NCBI GenBank assembly: GCA_022770525.1
Contig: JALEHN010000067.1
Span: 17,302 to 81,301, forward strand
DNA length: 64,000 nucleotides
Direction of reading: 5' to 3'
DNA from: Clostridiales bacterium
Lineage (GTDB): Bacteria > Bacillota > Clostridia > Lachnospirales > Lachnospiraceae
The position numbers and the translations under genes are program-made. Under the pieces are notes generated by a model. That model had not been told where the DNA came from and searched no databases. It saw only the letters and a list, made by a program, of their open reading frames with translations. Shown one piece after another: positions 55,493 through 64,000 of this stretch; the first letter of the stretch is position 1; every line of letters begins with the position of its first letter.

Positions 55493-56221
55493 TCAATCTG
55501 TTTGTTCTTCCATGCTGCCCTGCTCACGGTTTAGATATGTCATAATCCCCATATGAATTGCCCACGCTGCTTTTTCCTGATAAGCTTCCGTCATCAGTTT
55601 TGCCTCCTCGGACGCATTGGATAAAAAGCCGCATTCTGCGATGACGACAGGCACTTGAGCGTTTTTCAGCAGATAATAATCGCTGTTGGCTTTTTCCTGC
55701 CGTTTGTTTGTCTCATCTGCGTACATCACAAAACTTTTCTGGATCAATTGTGCCAGCAAAGCCCCCTCTTTAGAATCTTCGTAATAAAAAACCTGTGCCC
55801 CGTAATATTTGCCATTGGTAAAACTGTTCTGATGAATACTTACGGCCAGCTGCGCACCGGATTCATTGATGATTTTAACCCGCTTGCGCATATCTTCTTT
55901 TTTCTTTTGGTTACTTTCGTCCTGACACAGCGCATAGTCGCCTTCTCTTGTCATAATCACCGTTATCCCCTGATGCTCAAGATTTCTCCTGACCTTTAAT
56001 GCTATTGCCAGATTAATATCTTTTTCTTTTGCTCCGGTCACCCCGACCTTCCCCGGGTCAAAGCCGCCATGACCGGCATCCAGAACAATCACTGTTTTTG
56101 CCTTTCCGTTAATCTCGTGAAACACTTCCCTGTAACTGATCTTCATTTTTACCGATAATATCACCAAAATCATCATTAGTATCGCTGCCGCTGCCAGACC
56201 GCGCCGCACATGATGCCCCAT
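55493..56221 (-). CDS. N-acetylmuramoyl-L-alanine amidase, CwlD-like
   Basis: Zinc amidase of the Amidase_3 family, 242 residues, with an N-terminal membrane anchor (GLAAAAILMMILVILSV). Zinc-site blocks VIVLDAGHGGFDPGKVG, VSIHQNSF and VIAECGFLSNASE are present. Size and anchor match CwlD, which makes muramic lactam in the spore cortex needed for germination. The ATG at 56221 is set by GGAGG 8 bases upstream; a much longer in-frame reading runs back through queH and is spurious. Confidence 0.87.
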   Translation of the reverse strand: MGHHVRRGLAAAAILMMILVILSVKMKISYREVFHEINGKAKTVIVLDAGHGGFDPGKVGVTGAKEKDINLAIALKVRRNLEHQGITVIMTREGDYALCQDESNQKKKEDMRKRVKIINESGAQLAVSIHQNSFTNGKYYGAQVFYYEDSKEGALLAQLIQKSFVMYADETNKRQEKANSDYYLLKNAQVPVVIAECGFLSNASEEAKLMTEAYQEKAAWAIHMGIMTYLNREQGSMEEQTD

Positions 56222-56290
56222 TAAAAAAACCTCCGGCATATACTTTCTAAAAATATATGTCGGAGGTTTAACTTTTATTTCCTTAACTGT

Positions 56291-56362
56291 TTGTAACTTT
56301 TCAAAGCCAAACAAAATTTCATAAAACAGGCATAAAATGCCTGCATTTTTAGAACTGTTTCT
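56291..56362. repeat. Truncated copy of the 14426-14567 element
   Basis: Aligns to 14423-14496 with roughly 60 of 72 positions matching by eye (GTAAC..TTCA.AGCCAAAC then AAAATTTC). Only the left half is present. It overlaps the last codons and stop of queH, so that C-terminus is written by the repeat. Confidence 0.65.
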
Positions 56363-56978
56363 TATCCTGGGCCATTTTCGAAAAAACACATCCACAGAAA
56401 TTCTGCCTGTAAAGATGATACTGTGCGGAAAGCTCCGTTGACCGTTTATAACCGTTTTTCTTTTTAAAATCCGAAAACAGATAAGGCACCTGATACTTTT
56501 CGCTGATTTCCTTTCCCAGCTCATTAAGCTTTGCCGCATTTTTTAACGGACTGATCGTCAGTGTCGTCGTGAAAAAATCGCACTGCAGCTCTTTTGCCGC
56601 AGCGGCTGCCTCTTCAAGACGCATGGCATAACATTTAAAACACCTTTCACCGCCTTCGGGCACATTTTCAAGCCCTCTGGCCATTTCAAAAAACCGCCCC
56701 GGATCATATTTCCCTTCCAGAAAATGAACCGGATGTTTGACCGGCATTTCACAGATCAGCCTTTTTTGCTCTGCCGCCCGCTTTAAATATTCATCCTCTG
56801 GTGAAATATTGGGATTATAGTAAAACACCGTTATTTCAAAATACTGTGACAAATATTCAATACAATAGCTGCTGCACGGCGCGCAGCAGCTATGTAATAA
56901 AAGCTTCGGAACCTTATTCTGTGAAACGATGTCTTCTATCGTCCGGTCGAGAACCTTCTGATAATTCACTGCATTCAC
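56349..56978 (-). CDS. queH: Epoxyqueuosine reductase QueH (DUF208)
   Basis: Last step of queuosine tRNA-base synthesis, iron-sulfur dependent. 209 residues with the cysteine set LLHSCCAPCSSYCIEYL (31-35, 39), RCFKCYAMR and NFCGCVFS, plus TTTLTISPLKN. The start is a GTG at 56978, 7 bases after GGAGG; an ATG at 57059 in the same frame lies before that site. The last residues (KKQF) lie in a repeat element. Confidence 0.92.
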   Translation of the reverse strand: MNAVNYQKVLDRTIEDIVSQNKVPKLLLHSCCAPCSSYCIEYLSQYFEITVFYYNPNISPEDEYLKRAAEQKRLICEMPVKHPVHFLEGKYDPGRFFEMARGLENVPEGGERCFKCYAMRLEEAAAAAKELQCDFFTTTLTISPLKNAAKLNELGKEISEKYQVPYLFSDFKKKNGYKRSTELSAQYHLYRQNFCGCVFSKMAQDKKQF

Positions 56979-57087
56979 AAAAGTACCTCCATCATCAAAA
57001 TTCAAATCAAACCACTTAAAAGCCCTGCACCGGACTTTAGCACTCTGCCCGGCATCCATATCGCAGCACGACCTGAAAAATTCATGC

Positions 57088-58845
57088 TTACGGTATGTAC
57101 TGGCTGATCACACCCCACACAGCACTGTTTTCCTGCCCCAGTTTCCAACAGGATACGCCGGCCAGATCATATTGGGTAATCAGCTGCATTTTCCGCTCCA
57201 CAGCCTGGGTATCTTCAAGCCACATCTCATAAATATTACCGTCATTTCCGGTATAAGTCACATAATTAACACCCTGATCATCAAGCCACTGCGGCGTCAC
57301 ATTATGAGAAGATGCATATCCCGCCGCTTCATCCATCGTTGCTTCGCCGCCATATTTTAAGCCCTCACTGTCTGTATACCAGTAACGGGTATAGAACGGA
57401 ATACCGTTGATGACTTTAGAGGCCGGCACACCCGTATTCAGCGTATCTGTAATACCCTGTTCAACAAAACCGATCGAAGCAACCGGACCGGCTTCGGTGC
57501 CGCCCGCATAATGCTCGTCATAACCCATGATCACAAGATAATCCGCAAAAACATTCTGCTCTCTTCTGTCATAATGCTGTGTATATAACGGAACATAATT
57601 ATCAATGGTAAAAATAATATTATTCTTATGGCAGGCAACTGAAAGCTCTCTGACAAACTGGATATAATTCACAGCCGCCTTACCGCTTTCGTCATACGGA
57701 TCTGACGGTGACATAATGTTTTCAAAATCAAGATTGATGCCGTCAATGCCAAACTGCTGGCAGCAGCTGATCACCTGAGCCACTGCGTTTTCACGCTTTG
57801 AAGTATAAGAAAGGACTTCATCTGTCGGTACCCCCGTGCCTTCAAATCCTTTCAGTTCACCATTTTCGTCCGGGAACTGATTTGAAAACAGCGCCCACAC
57901 TTCCATACCCCGCTCATGTGCCTTTGCCACATAGTCTGCTGTGGCAATGCTTCGGATATTGCCGTTTGTATCCTGAAAAGCAAACCATGTCGGTGATACG
58001 ACATTCATACCGGTCACATTGGCCAATGCCGTGTCAAAGGATGCGTTTGCAGCCTCGGTCATCACCTGATGCCATACCATTTTTATTTTATGGTCACGCT
58101 GAACTGTCGTATATTCAAATCCGGTAAATTCAGGTTCTGCCGGTGCTTCTGTATATGCTTCCCCGATATACTTGTCTGCAACCCAGCCGATATAACCATC
58201 TGAAGATGCCACAAACGTCCAGTCATCATAACTGTCGTCAAGGACATAGAGCTTTTCGCCCACTTGACTCTCCCGAAGCACCTCCGCCTTTACACCGCCT
58301 TTATACCGGATCGATGTTTCCTTTTTTACATCGACCATCTTAGCCTCATCCCAGTTTGTGCGGATCACAAGACGGTTAGGCTCTGTATAAGCGTCAATAT
58401 TACATTTTGTAAACAGCTTGACATACTCGACCGCTATATACATCTCATCATCAACACTTGTCAATGGCACATAGCCAAGTTCTTTTTGCCCCTCGTCAGG
58501 GTCTGAATATGTCGTCTGATCAGGCCATGTCTTAACACTGCCTGAAGGCTTCGTGTAGATTAATACATTTTCATTGGCATCCCAGTATAATCTGCTGTTG
58601 ATCTCGGATGTCACACCTTCCAGCGATAAATAAACCTGTCCGTTAATATCCAGTGCACGATAATCCTTCAGTTCATTATTAAAAATAACCGTGTACTGAT
58701 TCCCGCTGATGCCATAGGCTTCTTCATAGTTAAGCTTCACGCTGCTTTCAGAATTTCTGTGATTCATAAGACCCGCAAAAGCTATGGCACCCATCACAAC
58801 AATCAGAATAATCGACAGCAAAACGCCGATCACTTTATTCTTCAT
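57088..58845 (-). CDS. Glycoside hydrolase family 18 protein with SH3 domain
   Basis: 585 residues: N-terminal membrane anchor (VIGVLLSIILIVVMGAIAFA), a region like copper-amine-oxidase N-terminal domains (about 45-165), a bacterial SH3 domain (about 170-235), and a GH18 catalytic domain with the acid in DGINLDFEN and later VIMGYDEHY. Layout resembles spore or cell-wall GH18 enzymes, so a role in peptidoglycan remodelling or spore germination is likely. Its start overlaps the stop of the upstream membrane protein by 4 bases. Confidence 0.85.
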   Translation of the reverse strand: MKNKVIGVLLSIILIVVMGAIAFAGLMNHRNSESSVKLNYEEAYGISGNQYTVIFNNELKDYRALDINGQVYLSLEGVTSEINSRLYWDANENVLIYTKPSGSVKTWPDQTTYSDPDEGQKELGYVPLTSVDDEMYIAVEYVKLFTKCNIDAYTEPNRLVIRTNWDEAKMVDVKKETSIRYKGGVKAEVLRESQVGEKLYVLDDSYDDWTFVASSDGYIGWVADKYIGEAYTEAPAEPEFTGFEYTTVQRDHKIKMVWHQVMTEAANASFDTALANVTGMNVVSPTWFAFQDTNGNIRSIATADYVAKAHERGMEVWALFSNQFPDENGELKGFEGTGVPTDEVLSYTSKRENAVAQVISCCQQFGIDGINLDFENIMSPSDPYDESGKAAVNYIQFVRELSVACHKNNIIFTIDNYVPLYTQHYDRREQNVFADYLVIMGYDEHYAGGTEAGPVASIGFVEQGITDTLNTGVPASKVINGIPFYTRYWYTDSEGLKYGGEATMDEAAGYASSHNVTPQWLDDQGVNYVTYTGNDGNIYEMWLEDTQAVERKMQLITQYDLAGVSCWKLGQENSAVWGVISQYIP

Positions 58846-59426
58846 ATGCTCACCTTACTCTCTTTTGTTTTTTTATGACCTGCACATGTCCCGGTAAATA
58901 TCATTGCGCCGGCTAAAAGTGCCAGCCCGTAATATATCATAACGCTTTCATAGTCATTTTGATACTGGTAAATACTGATATTGCTGATGTCATAGGTTTC
59001 CTGATATTTTTGTATCTCCATACCTTCATAAGCCGCAATTGCTGATACCATTTCATCATTACGGCGCATTTTCCCCATTAAAGAAACATCCCGCAAACCT
59101 TCCGACACATCATCTGTCAGCTGATATACACGCTCTGCCGACATCTCAACCAGATAACTATGATCTCCCACCGTAGTGATAAAGCAATATGATACTATCG
59201 TTTCATCGGTTACACTGTAATATCCTGTATACTCAAGACGCGCATGCTCCAGATACACATATGGCGCAGTCTCAGAGTAAATCTCCTCCGGACTTTTCAC
59301 ATCTTCCCGACCTGCATTGATTCTGTGGACCAGAAAAGGATTTTTAACAAAAAAAATACAAATCACTATTCCGATCAGCCACAGGCACAGAACCGCTTTT
59401 AACATTCGTACACCCATCTGCCTCAT
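58842..59426 (-). CDS. Hypothetical two-helix membrane protein, 194 aa
   Basis: Not recognised. One membrane helix near the N-terminus (AVLCLWLIGIVICIFFV), an extracytoplasmic-looking middle of about 125 residues, and a C-terminal helix (VMIYYGLALLAGAMIFTGT) with a basic tail. The ATG at 59426 follows AGGGGAC by 6 bases; a longer frame is rejected. It is translationally coupled to the GH18 gene, so a cell-envelope role alongside it is likely. Confidence 0.7.
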   Translation of the reverse strand: MRQMGVRMLKAVLCLWLIGIVICIFFVKNPFLVHRINAGREDVKSPEEIYSETAPYVYLEHARLEYTGYYSVTDETIVSYCFITTVGDHSYLVEMSAERVYQLTDDVSEGLRDVSLMGKMRRNDEMVSAIAAYEGMEIQKYQETYDISNISIYQYQNDYESVMIYYGLALLAGAMIFTGTCAGHKKTKESKVSI

Positions 59427-59663
59427 AAATTTGTCCCCTATTCTTCTTTTTACCAACGCGCAGGAATTCGTTTTCATTATACTATAATTTGCTTGAATGC
59501 GCAAATAAAAGAAGTCATATAATAAGATTAAGTCTTTACATGTCATAATTTAATGTTTATACTATAGGTACTGATTACAGTGCGTCCGATGATGACCCGG
59601 CTGGCATCCGGTCATTGATACGCATTGACACGATTCATTAATAAAGATAAAAGGGGTGATTCC

Positions 59664-60482
59664 ATGAAGCTTGAAAGAATCAGTGAAAACCAGATACGCT
59701 GTACATTAAACAAAACAGATCTGATCGACCGTGAGCTTAAACTCAGTGAACTGGCCTACGGCACCGAAAAAGCCAAAGATTTATTCAGAGATATGATGGC
59801 TCAGGCTTCTGATGAACTCGGTTTTGAAGCAGATGACATACCTTTGATTATTGAAGCAATTCCTGTTTCAGGTGATTGTATTATTCTTATAGTCACAAAA
59901 GTTGAAGATCCGGAAGAACTGGATACCCGCTTTGCGCGTTTCTCACCGGCCGATATGGATGAGGACGATGAGGATTTTGAAGAATGTGATGAAGCATTTA
60001 CCGAATCCATAGAATATACCGGTGCCGATGAAATTCTTGACCTGTTTAAACAGCTGAAGAAAAATATTCTCAGTGACTTTAAAAATATGGAGGCACCAAA
60101 ATCCCGGGAAGCCTCCGATACAAAGGCAGCCATATCCGAACAAACAACCGCAGACGGCAATGATGCATCGGCAAAAACCGACGATGTCAATATTATCCGC
60201 ATTTTTTCCTTCATCAGTCTCTCTGAAGTGACACAGCTGTCCGAAGTACTTAAAGACAACATGCCACAGACCAGCACCTTATATAAGCATCCGCAAAACG
60301 GTACTTATTACCTTGTGATGGAAAAAGGCACACTCCCGCCGGAGACTTTCAACAAAATCTGCAACATAGCTACCGAATATGGTCATCGTGAAAAGTTCAC
60401 TTATGCGACAAAAGCCTATTTTGATGAACAATATGAAAAGATCATCAAAAACAGGGCACTTGAAATTCTTTCCGCAATCTGA
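59664..60482 (+). CDS. MecA-family adaptor protein
   Basis: Adaptor that brings proteins to the ClpCP protease in Bacillus. 272 residues: N-terminal MKLERISENQIRCTLNKTDL, typical of MecA, a central acidic low-complexity linker (DMDEDDEDFEECDE), and a C-terminal domain with YLVMEKGTLPPETF. The ATG at 59664 follows GGGGTG by 6 bases. Targets are unknown. Confidence 0.85.
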   Translation: MKLERISENQIRCTLNKTDLIDRELKLSELAYGTEKAKDLFRDMMAQASDELGFEADDIPLIIEAIPVSGDCIILIVTKVEDPEELDTRFARFSPADMDEDDEDFEECDEAFTESIEYTGADEILDLFKQLKKNILSDFKNMEAPKSREASDTKAAISEQTTADGNDASAKTDDVNIIRIFSFISLSEVTQLSEVLKDNMPQTSTLYKHPQNGTYYLVMEKGTLPPETFNKICNIATEYGHREKFTYATKAYFDEQYEKIIKNRALEILSAI

Positions 60483-60513
60483 CCTGCTTTGCGCACCGAT
60501 ATCAGAACAAACA

Positions 60514-60558
60514 AAAAAGGAACAGGTTTCCTGTAATGCACAGACCTGTTCCTTTTTA
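60514..60558. terminator. Bidirectional terminator between the mecA-like gene and the DUF1858 gene
   Basis: AAAAAGGAACAGGT and ACCTGTTCCTTTTT form a 14-base perfect stem with about 16 bases of loop, A-run and T-run at the two ends, between convergent genes. Confidence 0.85.
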
Positions 60559-60577
60559 ATTCTGTATTGCCGAAAAA

Positions 60578-60787
60578 TTATTTATTTCCTGCTAAAAAAT
60601 CATTAATCTTTGCAACTAATTCATCTGCATTAATGCCGTGAACCATCGCTGCTTCTTCGATGGTTTCCATCTGTGAAGAAGGGCAGCCGAGACAATGCAT
60701 GCCGATTCCCAAAAGGATAGGTGCAACGCCTGCATCAATTCTCAGCAAATCGCCGATCATTGTATCTTTTGATACCTGCTGTGCCAT
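60578..60787 (-). CDS. DUF1858 small redox-disulfide protein
   Basis: 69 residues with CLGC in [19 protein letters not shown], the conserved cysteine pair of DUF1858 (found fused or next to hybrid-cluster-type proteins), and helical ends. Likely a small redox or metal protein. AAAGGAGG precedes the ATG. It has its own promoter and shares a terminator with the mecA-like gene. Confidence 0.85.
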   Translation of the reverse strand: MAQQVSKDTMIGDLLRIDAGVAPILLGIGMHCLGCPSSQMETIEEAAMVHGINADELVAKINDFLAGNK

Positions 60788-60919
60788 CTAAATGACCTCC
60801 TTTAATAATAAAAATGATATAACGTATATAACAACACCAGAATCGCCCGGATATTGCCAATGAAGCACTCCGCGTCTCTCGCCGATCACAATGGCTGTAA
60901 TCCTGACGTCACAAAAGAT

Positions 60920-60948
60920 ATTATAATACACTTTTTTATTTTTGGCAA
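60920..60948 (-). promoter_or_regulatory. Promoter of the DUF1858 gene
   Basis: TTGCCA (60948-60943), 17-base spacer, TATAAT (60925-60920) on the minus strand. It is back to back with the ferredoxin promoter. Confidence 0.7.
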
Positions 60949-60974
60949 TGACAAAACTTTCTCCAAAATAGTAC

Positions 60975-61003
60975 TTGTATTGGCCCTGATTTTGTATTAC
61001 AAT
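60975..61003 (+). promoter_or_regulatory. Promoter of the ferredoxin gene
   Basis: TTGTAT (60975-60980), 17-base spacer, TACAAT (60998-61003), about 50 bases before the start codon. Confidence 0.65.
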
Positions 61004-61055
61004 AACCTTGTATTCACAAAGAATAAATTTGATAGTCTATAAGGAGGTAACTACA

Positions 61056-61226
61056 ATGGCATATGTAATTTCATCAGATTGCGTTTGCTGCGGTTCATGC
61101 GCAGGTGAGTGTCCAGTTGGCGCTATTACAGAAGGCGATGGCAAATACGAAATCAATGCAGATGAATGCTTAGATTGTGGTACATGCGCAGGTGCTTGTC
61201 CTACAGGAGCAATCTCTCAGGAATAA
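61056..61226 (+). CDS. Clostridial-type 2[4Fe-4S] ferredoxin
   Basis: 56-residue electron carrier. Two cluster motifs, CVCCGSCAGECP and CLDCGTCAGACP, match the classic low-potential ferredoxins that feed corrinoid activation, hydrogenase or Rnf. AAGGAGG lies 9 bases before the ATG at 61056; an in-frame earlier start at 61008 is not needed. It could be the electron source of the RACo protein, which is inference. Confidence 0.95.
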   Translation: MAYVISSDCVCCGSCAGECPVGAITEGDGKYEINADECLDCGTCAGACPTGAISQE

Positions 61227-61236
61227 TTTTAAAGCC

Positions 61237-61270
61237 AAAAGGGCTGTCATATGATATGACAGTCCTTTCA
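61237..61270 (+). terminator. Terminator of the ferredoxin gene
   Basis: GGGCTGTCATAT and ATATGACAGTCC form a strong hairpin, followed by TTTC. The T-run is short; on the minus strand it is followed by CTTTTGG. Confidence 0.55.
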
Positions 61271-61289
61271 TCATTTCAGAGCTGCTTTT

Positions 61290-62117
61290 TCAGAATAGTC
61301 TTTTCTTTGATTTCTTCGGTCCGTACAACGGCGCCTTGGCCGCCGCCGCTTCCCTGCGTCCTTTTTGCTTTTTCCGTATGAGCTCATCAATATTTCTGTA
61401 TCTTTCTTCCTCTTTCTCTTCCTGCATTCTGAACAGATAGTCCATTTCCTTAATAACTTTATCGGAAATGTTATTCACAAGATCTGCTTCAAGTGTCTGA
61501 TTATTTCTTCTCAGTGCCTGCATCATAATGCTATCCATCATATATTTAAAATGCTTCATTTTATCTTCGGCTGTCACCGGCACCGGCGCTTTATCCCTTT
61601 CCTCTGAGGGCAGATATTTACGTGTACTTTCCTGAATTTCAGAATTTGGCCGCTCACTTTGCCGGATACCTTCCTGCGGGTCTGCCGTACTTTGGTCTGC
61701 CCTCATCATCTCATCCGCATCATCTTTATAAATACTCTGTTTTTCGTCCGGTATACTTTTTTTACCCGATACATTCGGCTCCTGGTCATAGCTTTTCCGT
61801 ACGTCGGCCAGAGAAATAATTCCTTTTCTTTCTTCCTTTAATTCACCATCTGTTATATTCCGGTCTGCTCTCCCGTTTTCGGAATTTTCATCAGAAAGTG
61901 CAGACAAAACCATTTTTATAGCCTTTAACTGAAATCCTTTATCTTTAAGGTCACGTACCATTGTAAACAGCCTTACTTCCCGATCTGTATAATACCGGTG
62001 ACCCATTTCATTTCTTGGAATTTCCATTCCAAGTTCCTCTTCCCAGTAACGTAAGACATGGGGTTCCACATCGATCATCTTTGCTGCGTCGGATATAATA
62101 TATCTTGTCTCACTCAT
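61290..62117 (-). CDS. MerR-family regulator with long acidic linker
   Basis: 275 residues. N-terminal MerR winged helix (YIISDAAKMIDVEPHVLRYW, GHRYYTDREVRLF), then a poorly conserved, charged linker of about 100 residues, then a helical C-terminal region (KHFKYMMDSIMMQALRRNN). No cysteine set typical of metal sensors. Such proteins in clostridia are usually called MerR-family without known signal. Confidence 0.82.
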   Translation of the reverse strand: MSETRYIISDAAKMIDVEPHVLRYWEEELGMEIPRNEMGHRYYTDREVRLFTMVRDLKDKGFQLKAIKMVLSALSDENSENGRADRNITDGELKEERKGIISLADVRKSYDQEPNVSGKKSIPDEKQSIYKDDADEMMRADQSTADPQEGIRQSERPNSEIQESTRKYLPSEERDKAPVPVTAEDKMKHFKYMMDSIMMQALRRNNQTLEADLVNNISDKVIKEMDYLFRMQEEKEEERYRNIDELIRKKQKGRREAAAAKAPLYGPKKSKKRLF

Positions 62118-62157
62118 AGAAATTCCTCCACTCTTTTCGCAAGCCTTTCAAGTAATT

Positions 62158-62185
62158 ATTATATCAGAAGGTTTTCAGATTTCAA
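62158..62185 (-). promoter_or_regulatory. Promoter of the merR-family gene
   Basis: TTGAAA (62185-62180), 16-base spacer, TATAAT (62163-62158) on the minus strand. Confidence 0.6.
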
Positions 62186-62342
62186 ATTTTAGCGTCCATC
62201 ATTTATCGCCTGCAGTTTACTGAATCCGCCATATCCTGCGCCTGTAAACAGCGAACTTTCGGCAAAGTAAGCGCAGCATTTTGCAAGATGTCAAATGAAG
62301 CAGAAACTATTTGAATCATCATCACGGGGATAAGTAACAGAT

Positions 62343-63245
62343 TCATAAGATACTGTTTCTCATGAGATATTCATGTACAAAAAGTTTTGCAGCTGCGGAA
62401 TTTCCATTGGGATTCCAGAAAATGCCGGTATATATAATAGGCGCATTATTTAACGGAACATTGACGAGGTTAGAGAATCCGGAAAACGGGGCAGCATCTG
62501 ACAAAAGTGTAATGCCTGCACCATAGGATACCTGCAGAAGAACAGTTTCCACATAATCGTATTCGGCAACAATGTTCGGGTGGAGGCCGTTTCGTATGGC
62601 CCATCCGAAGGAATATGCATATTCATCGGAATTTTTCTTATGACCATGAGCAATCATCGGTTCATTGCGCACTTCGGAAATATCAACAAAGTTTCGTCCG
62701 GCCAGCGGGTGGTCATTTCGGACAATTAAAGAAAGATGATGCTCACGGAGGACTTTGTACTCATAATCCGAATGAAAATCATCAATTGAAAAAATCATAA
62801 ATCCAACATCAACAGCATGATCTGTCATCTTTTTTATCAAATCTTTTTTCTGAGAACGAAAGGCATGGACTTCGATTGCCGGGTGCGCCTGCTGAAACTG
62901 ATGAATGAAAGAATGAAGCCCCAGCGCCTCTTCAAAACACATAAAATCAACCGTCAGCTGCCCGGTTAAATTTTCCTGTGATGACAAGGATGCCGCGCGC
63001 ACAGCCGCATAAATATTTTGCTCATTTGCAAATACCGGTTCCAGCTGTTTTTGCAATACGATGCCCGCCTGTGTCAGTACAAGATTCCGATTGGTCCGAA
63101 TAAAAAGAGGTGTACCGAATTCTTTTTCTAAATCAGAAATCGCCTTACTTAAGGACGGCTGACTGACATAAAGTAATTCCGCCGCCCGTGATAAATTCTG
63201 TACCTTGGAAATTTCGTAAAAATACTTCAGCTTATTATAATTCAT
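62343..63245 (-). CDS. LysR-family transcriptional regulator
   Basis: 300 residues with the LysR helix-turn-helix (FYEISKVQNLSRAAELLYVS, QPSLSKAISDLEKEFG) and a C-terminal periplasmic-binding-like effector domain. LysR genes often regulate a divergent neighbour, but here that place is taken by an insertion sequence. Effector unknown. Confidence 0.9.
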   Translation of the reverse strand: MNYNKLKYFYEISKVQNLSRAAELLYVSQPSLSKAISDLEKEFGTPLFIRTNRNLVLTQAGIVLQKQLEPVFANEQNIYAAVRAASLSSQENLTGQLTVDFMCFEEALGLHSFIHQFQQAHPAIEVHAFRSQKKDLIKKMTDHAVDVGFMIFSIDDFHSDYEYKVLREHHLSLIVRNDHPLAGRNFVDISEVRNEPMIAHGHKKNSDEYAYSFGWAIRNGLHPNIVAEYDYVETVLLQVSYGAGITLLSDAAPFSGFSNLVNVPLNNAPIIYTGIFWNPNGNSAAAKLFVHEYLMRNSIL

Positions 63246-63455
63246 AACACATCCTCCTCTCCATAGGGTACATCCGGAAAAATTGATATAACAATAATTT
63301 ATACATAACTATAATTACATATCTCAAACTTCGCACTTGAATAAGTGCTTATGCACCTTGAAAATTCAATAAATACTGGCAATAAAATAGCATGAAACCA
63401 TCTGGTTTGGTATAATTGAGTTGTCCAAAAACAATTAAAACCGGAGGCTCATGCT

Positions 63456-64000
63456 ATGAATAAAAGTATAACACAAGCAAACCAGAATGATAAGCAGATT
63501 TCGAAATCTATCAAAAGATTTTTTACAAGATTCCATGTTTCTTCAGCATTAAAAGCATCCAATGCATATAAGAAAAAAGGAATTCCTGTTGTCGAAGTTT
63601 TTCAGTATCTTTTTTTGCTGATTTTCTCTAACAGAAGTATGTATATGAGCCTGATTACCGGACGAAATACTCCTGGTTTTGCAAAGGATACTGTGTACCG
63701 CTTCATGAAGATGATTCAGATTAACTGGATTCGCTTTACAACGCTGTTAGCTTCCCGAATCATCAAAGATGCTATTGTACCTTTGGATTCTAAGGAACGT
63801 ACAAATATACTGATTATTGATGATTCCATGTTTGAACGTAATCGTTCCAAGAAAGTGGAACTTCTTGCCAAAGCTTATGACCACGCAAATCACAGATACC
63901 GTTTCGGATTCCGTATGCTTACGCTTGGATGGTCAGACGGAAGCACATTTCTCCCCGTCAACAGCGTTCTTCTCTCATCTGAAAACAAAAAGAACAGAAT
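63456..64000 (+). mobile_element. Insertion sequence with IS4-type DDE transposase, partial
   Basis: The open frame starts at the ATG at 63456, 8 bases after GGAGG, and runs to the window end (about 181 residues). It encodes a DDE-type transposase: basic N-terminus, a helical FQYLFLLIFSNRSMYM stretch, ILIIDDSMFERNRSKKVELL with the catalytic Asp, and RYRFGFRMLTLGWSDGSTFLPVN, as in IS4-group enzymes. The right end and the rest of the active site are outside the window. The left end lies somewhere in 63370-63440 and its inverted repeat could not be set. Confidence 0.8.

Overview
The window looks like a chromosomal segment of an anaerobic, spore-forming Clostridia, probably Lachnospiraceae-like. 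The evidence is a moderate-GC Firmicute gene style with strong GGAGG ribosome-binding sites, sporulation genes (spmA/spmB, a CwlD-type amidase, a GH18/SH3 cell-wall protein), a clostridial 2[4Fe-4S] ferredoxin, a MecA-like adaptor, and the gene order rho-rpmE-DUF1385-prmC-prfA. Most genes are on the minus strand. All family names come from motifs read by eye; no database search was run.

Layout. 1-2.1 kb: galactose genes (galT cut by the window edge, galK). 2.2-9.2 kb: mixed housekeeping genes (M19 dipeptidase, sirtuin, TPR protein, cyclophilin, YdcF-like, cytidylate-kinase-like, double HAD protein). 9.2-16.7 kb: a fructosamine (Amadori product) uptake and degradation operon with a sugar ABC transporter, FrlB-like deglycase, FrlD-like kinase and EamA exporter, and a divergent GntR regulator. 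16.8-31 kb: spmAB, rsmI, tRNA-Leu, a broken cation-efflux gene, hisC, prfA-prmC-DUF1385-rpmE-rho, Eis-like acetyltransferase, a second EamA protein and a lipid kinase.

31-41 kb is the most unusual part. It holds a corrinoid (B12) methyl-transfer system: a MtmB-family methyltransferase with threonine where the archaeal enzyme has pyrrolysine, its corrinoid protein, and the RACo-type corrinoid activator. Next to these lie a DUF1638 protein, a CobW-type GTPase, a purine-type amidohydrolase and the two small subunits of a xanthine-dehydrogenase-like enzyme without the molybdenum subunit. Two cobalamin riboswitches, both on the minus strand, flank the activator gene. One leads the methyltransferase operon. 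The other has its own consensus promoter and terminator but no gene behind it, and read-through would run antisense into the activator gene. This suggests a B12-gated antisense switch.

41-52.7 kb: glutamate dehydrogenase with a leader terminator, a complete F-type ATP synthase operon (Na+-type c subunit, two different b subunits), dCMP deaminase, rpiB, and the tRNA-threonylcarbamoylation gene. 52.8-55.3 kb: a second FrlB-like deglycase with two GntR regulators. 55.4-64 kb: CwlD-like amidase, queH, GH18 protein, MecA-like adaptor, DUF1858 protein, ferredoxin, MerR and LysR regulators, and the left part of an insertion sequence cut by the window end.

The genes fit a gut fermenter that uses host or diet sugars and glycated amino acids, takes methyl groups from a so far unknown N- or O-methyl compound through B12 chemistry, and couples energy to a sodium gradient. 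The last sentence is inference.
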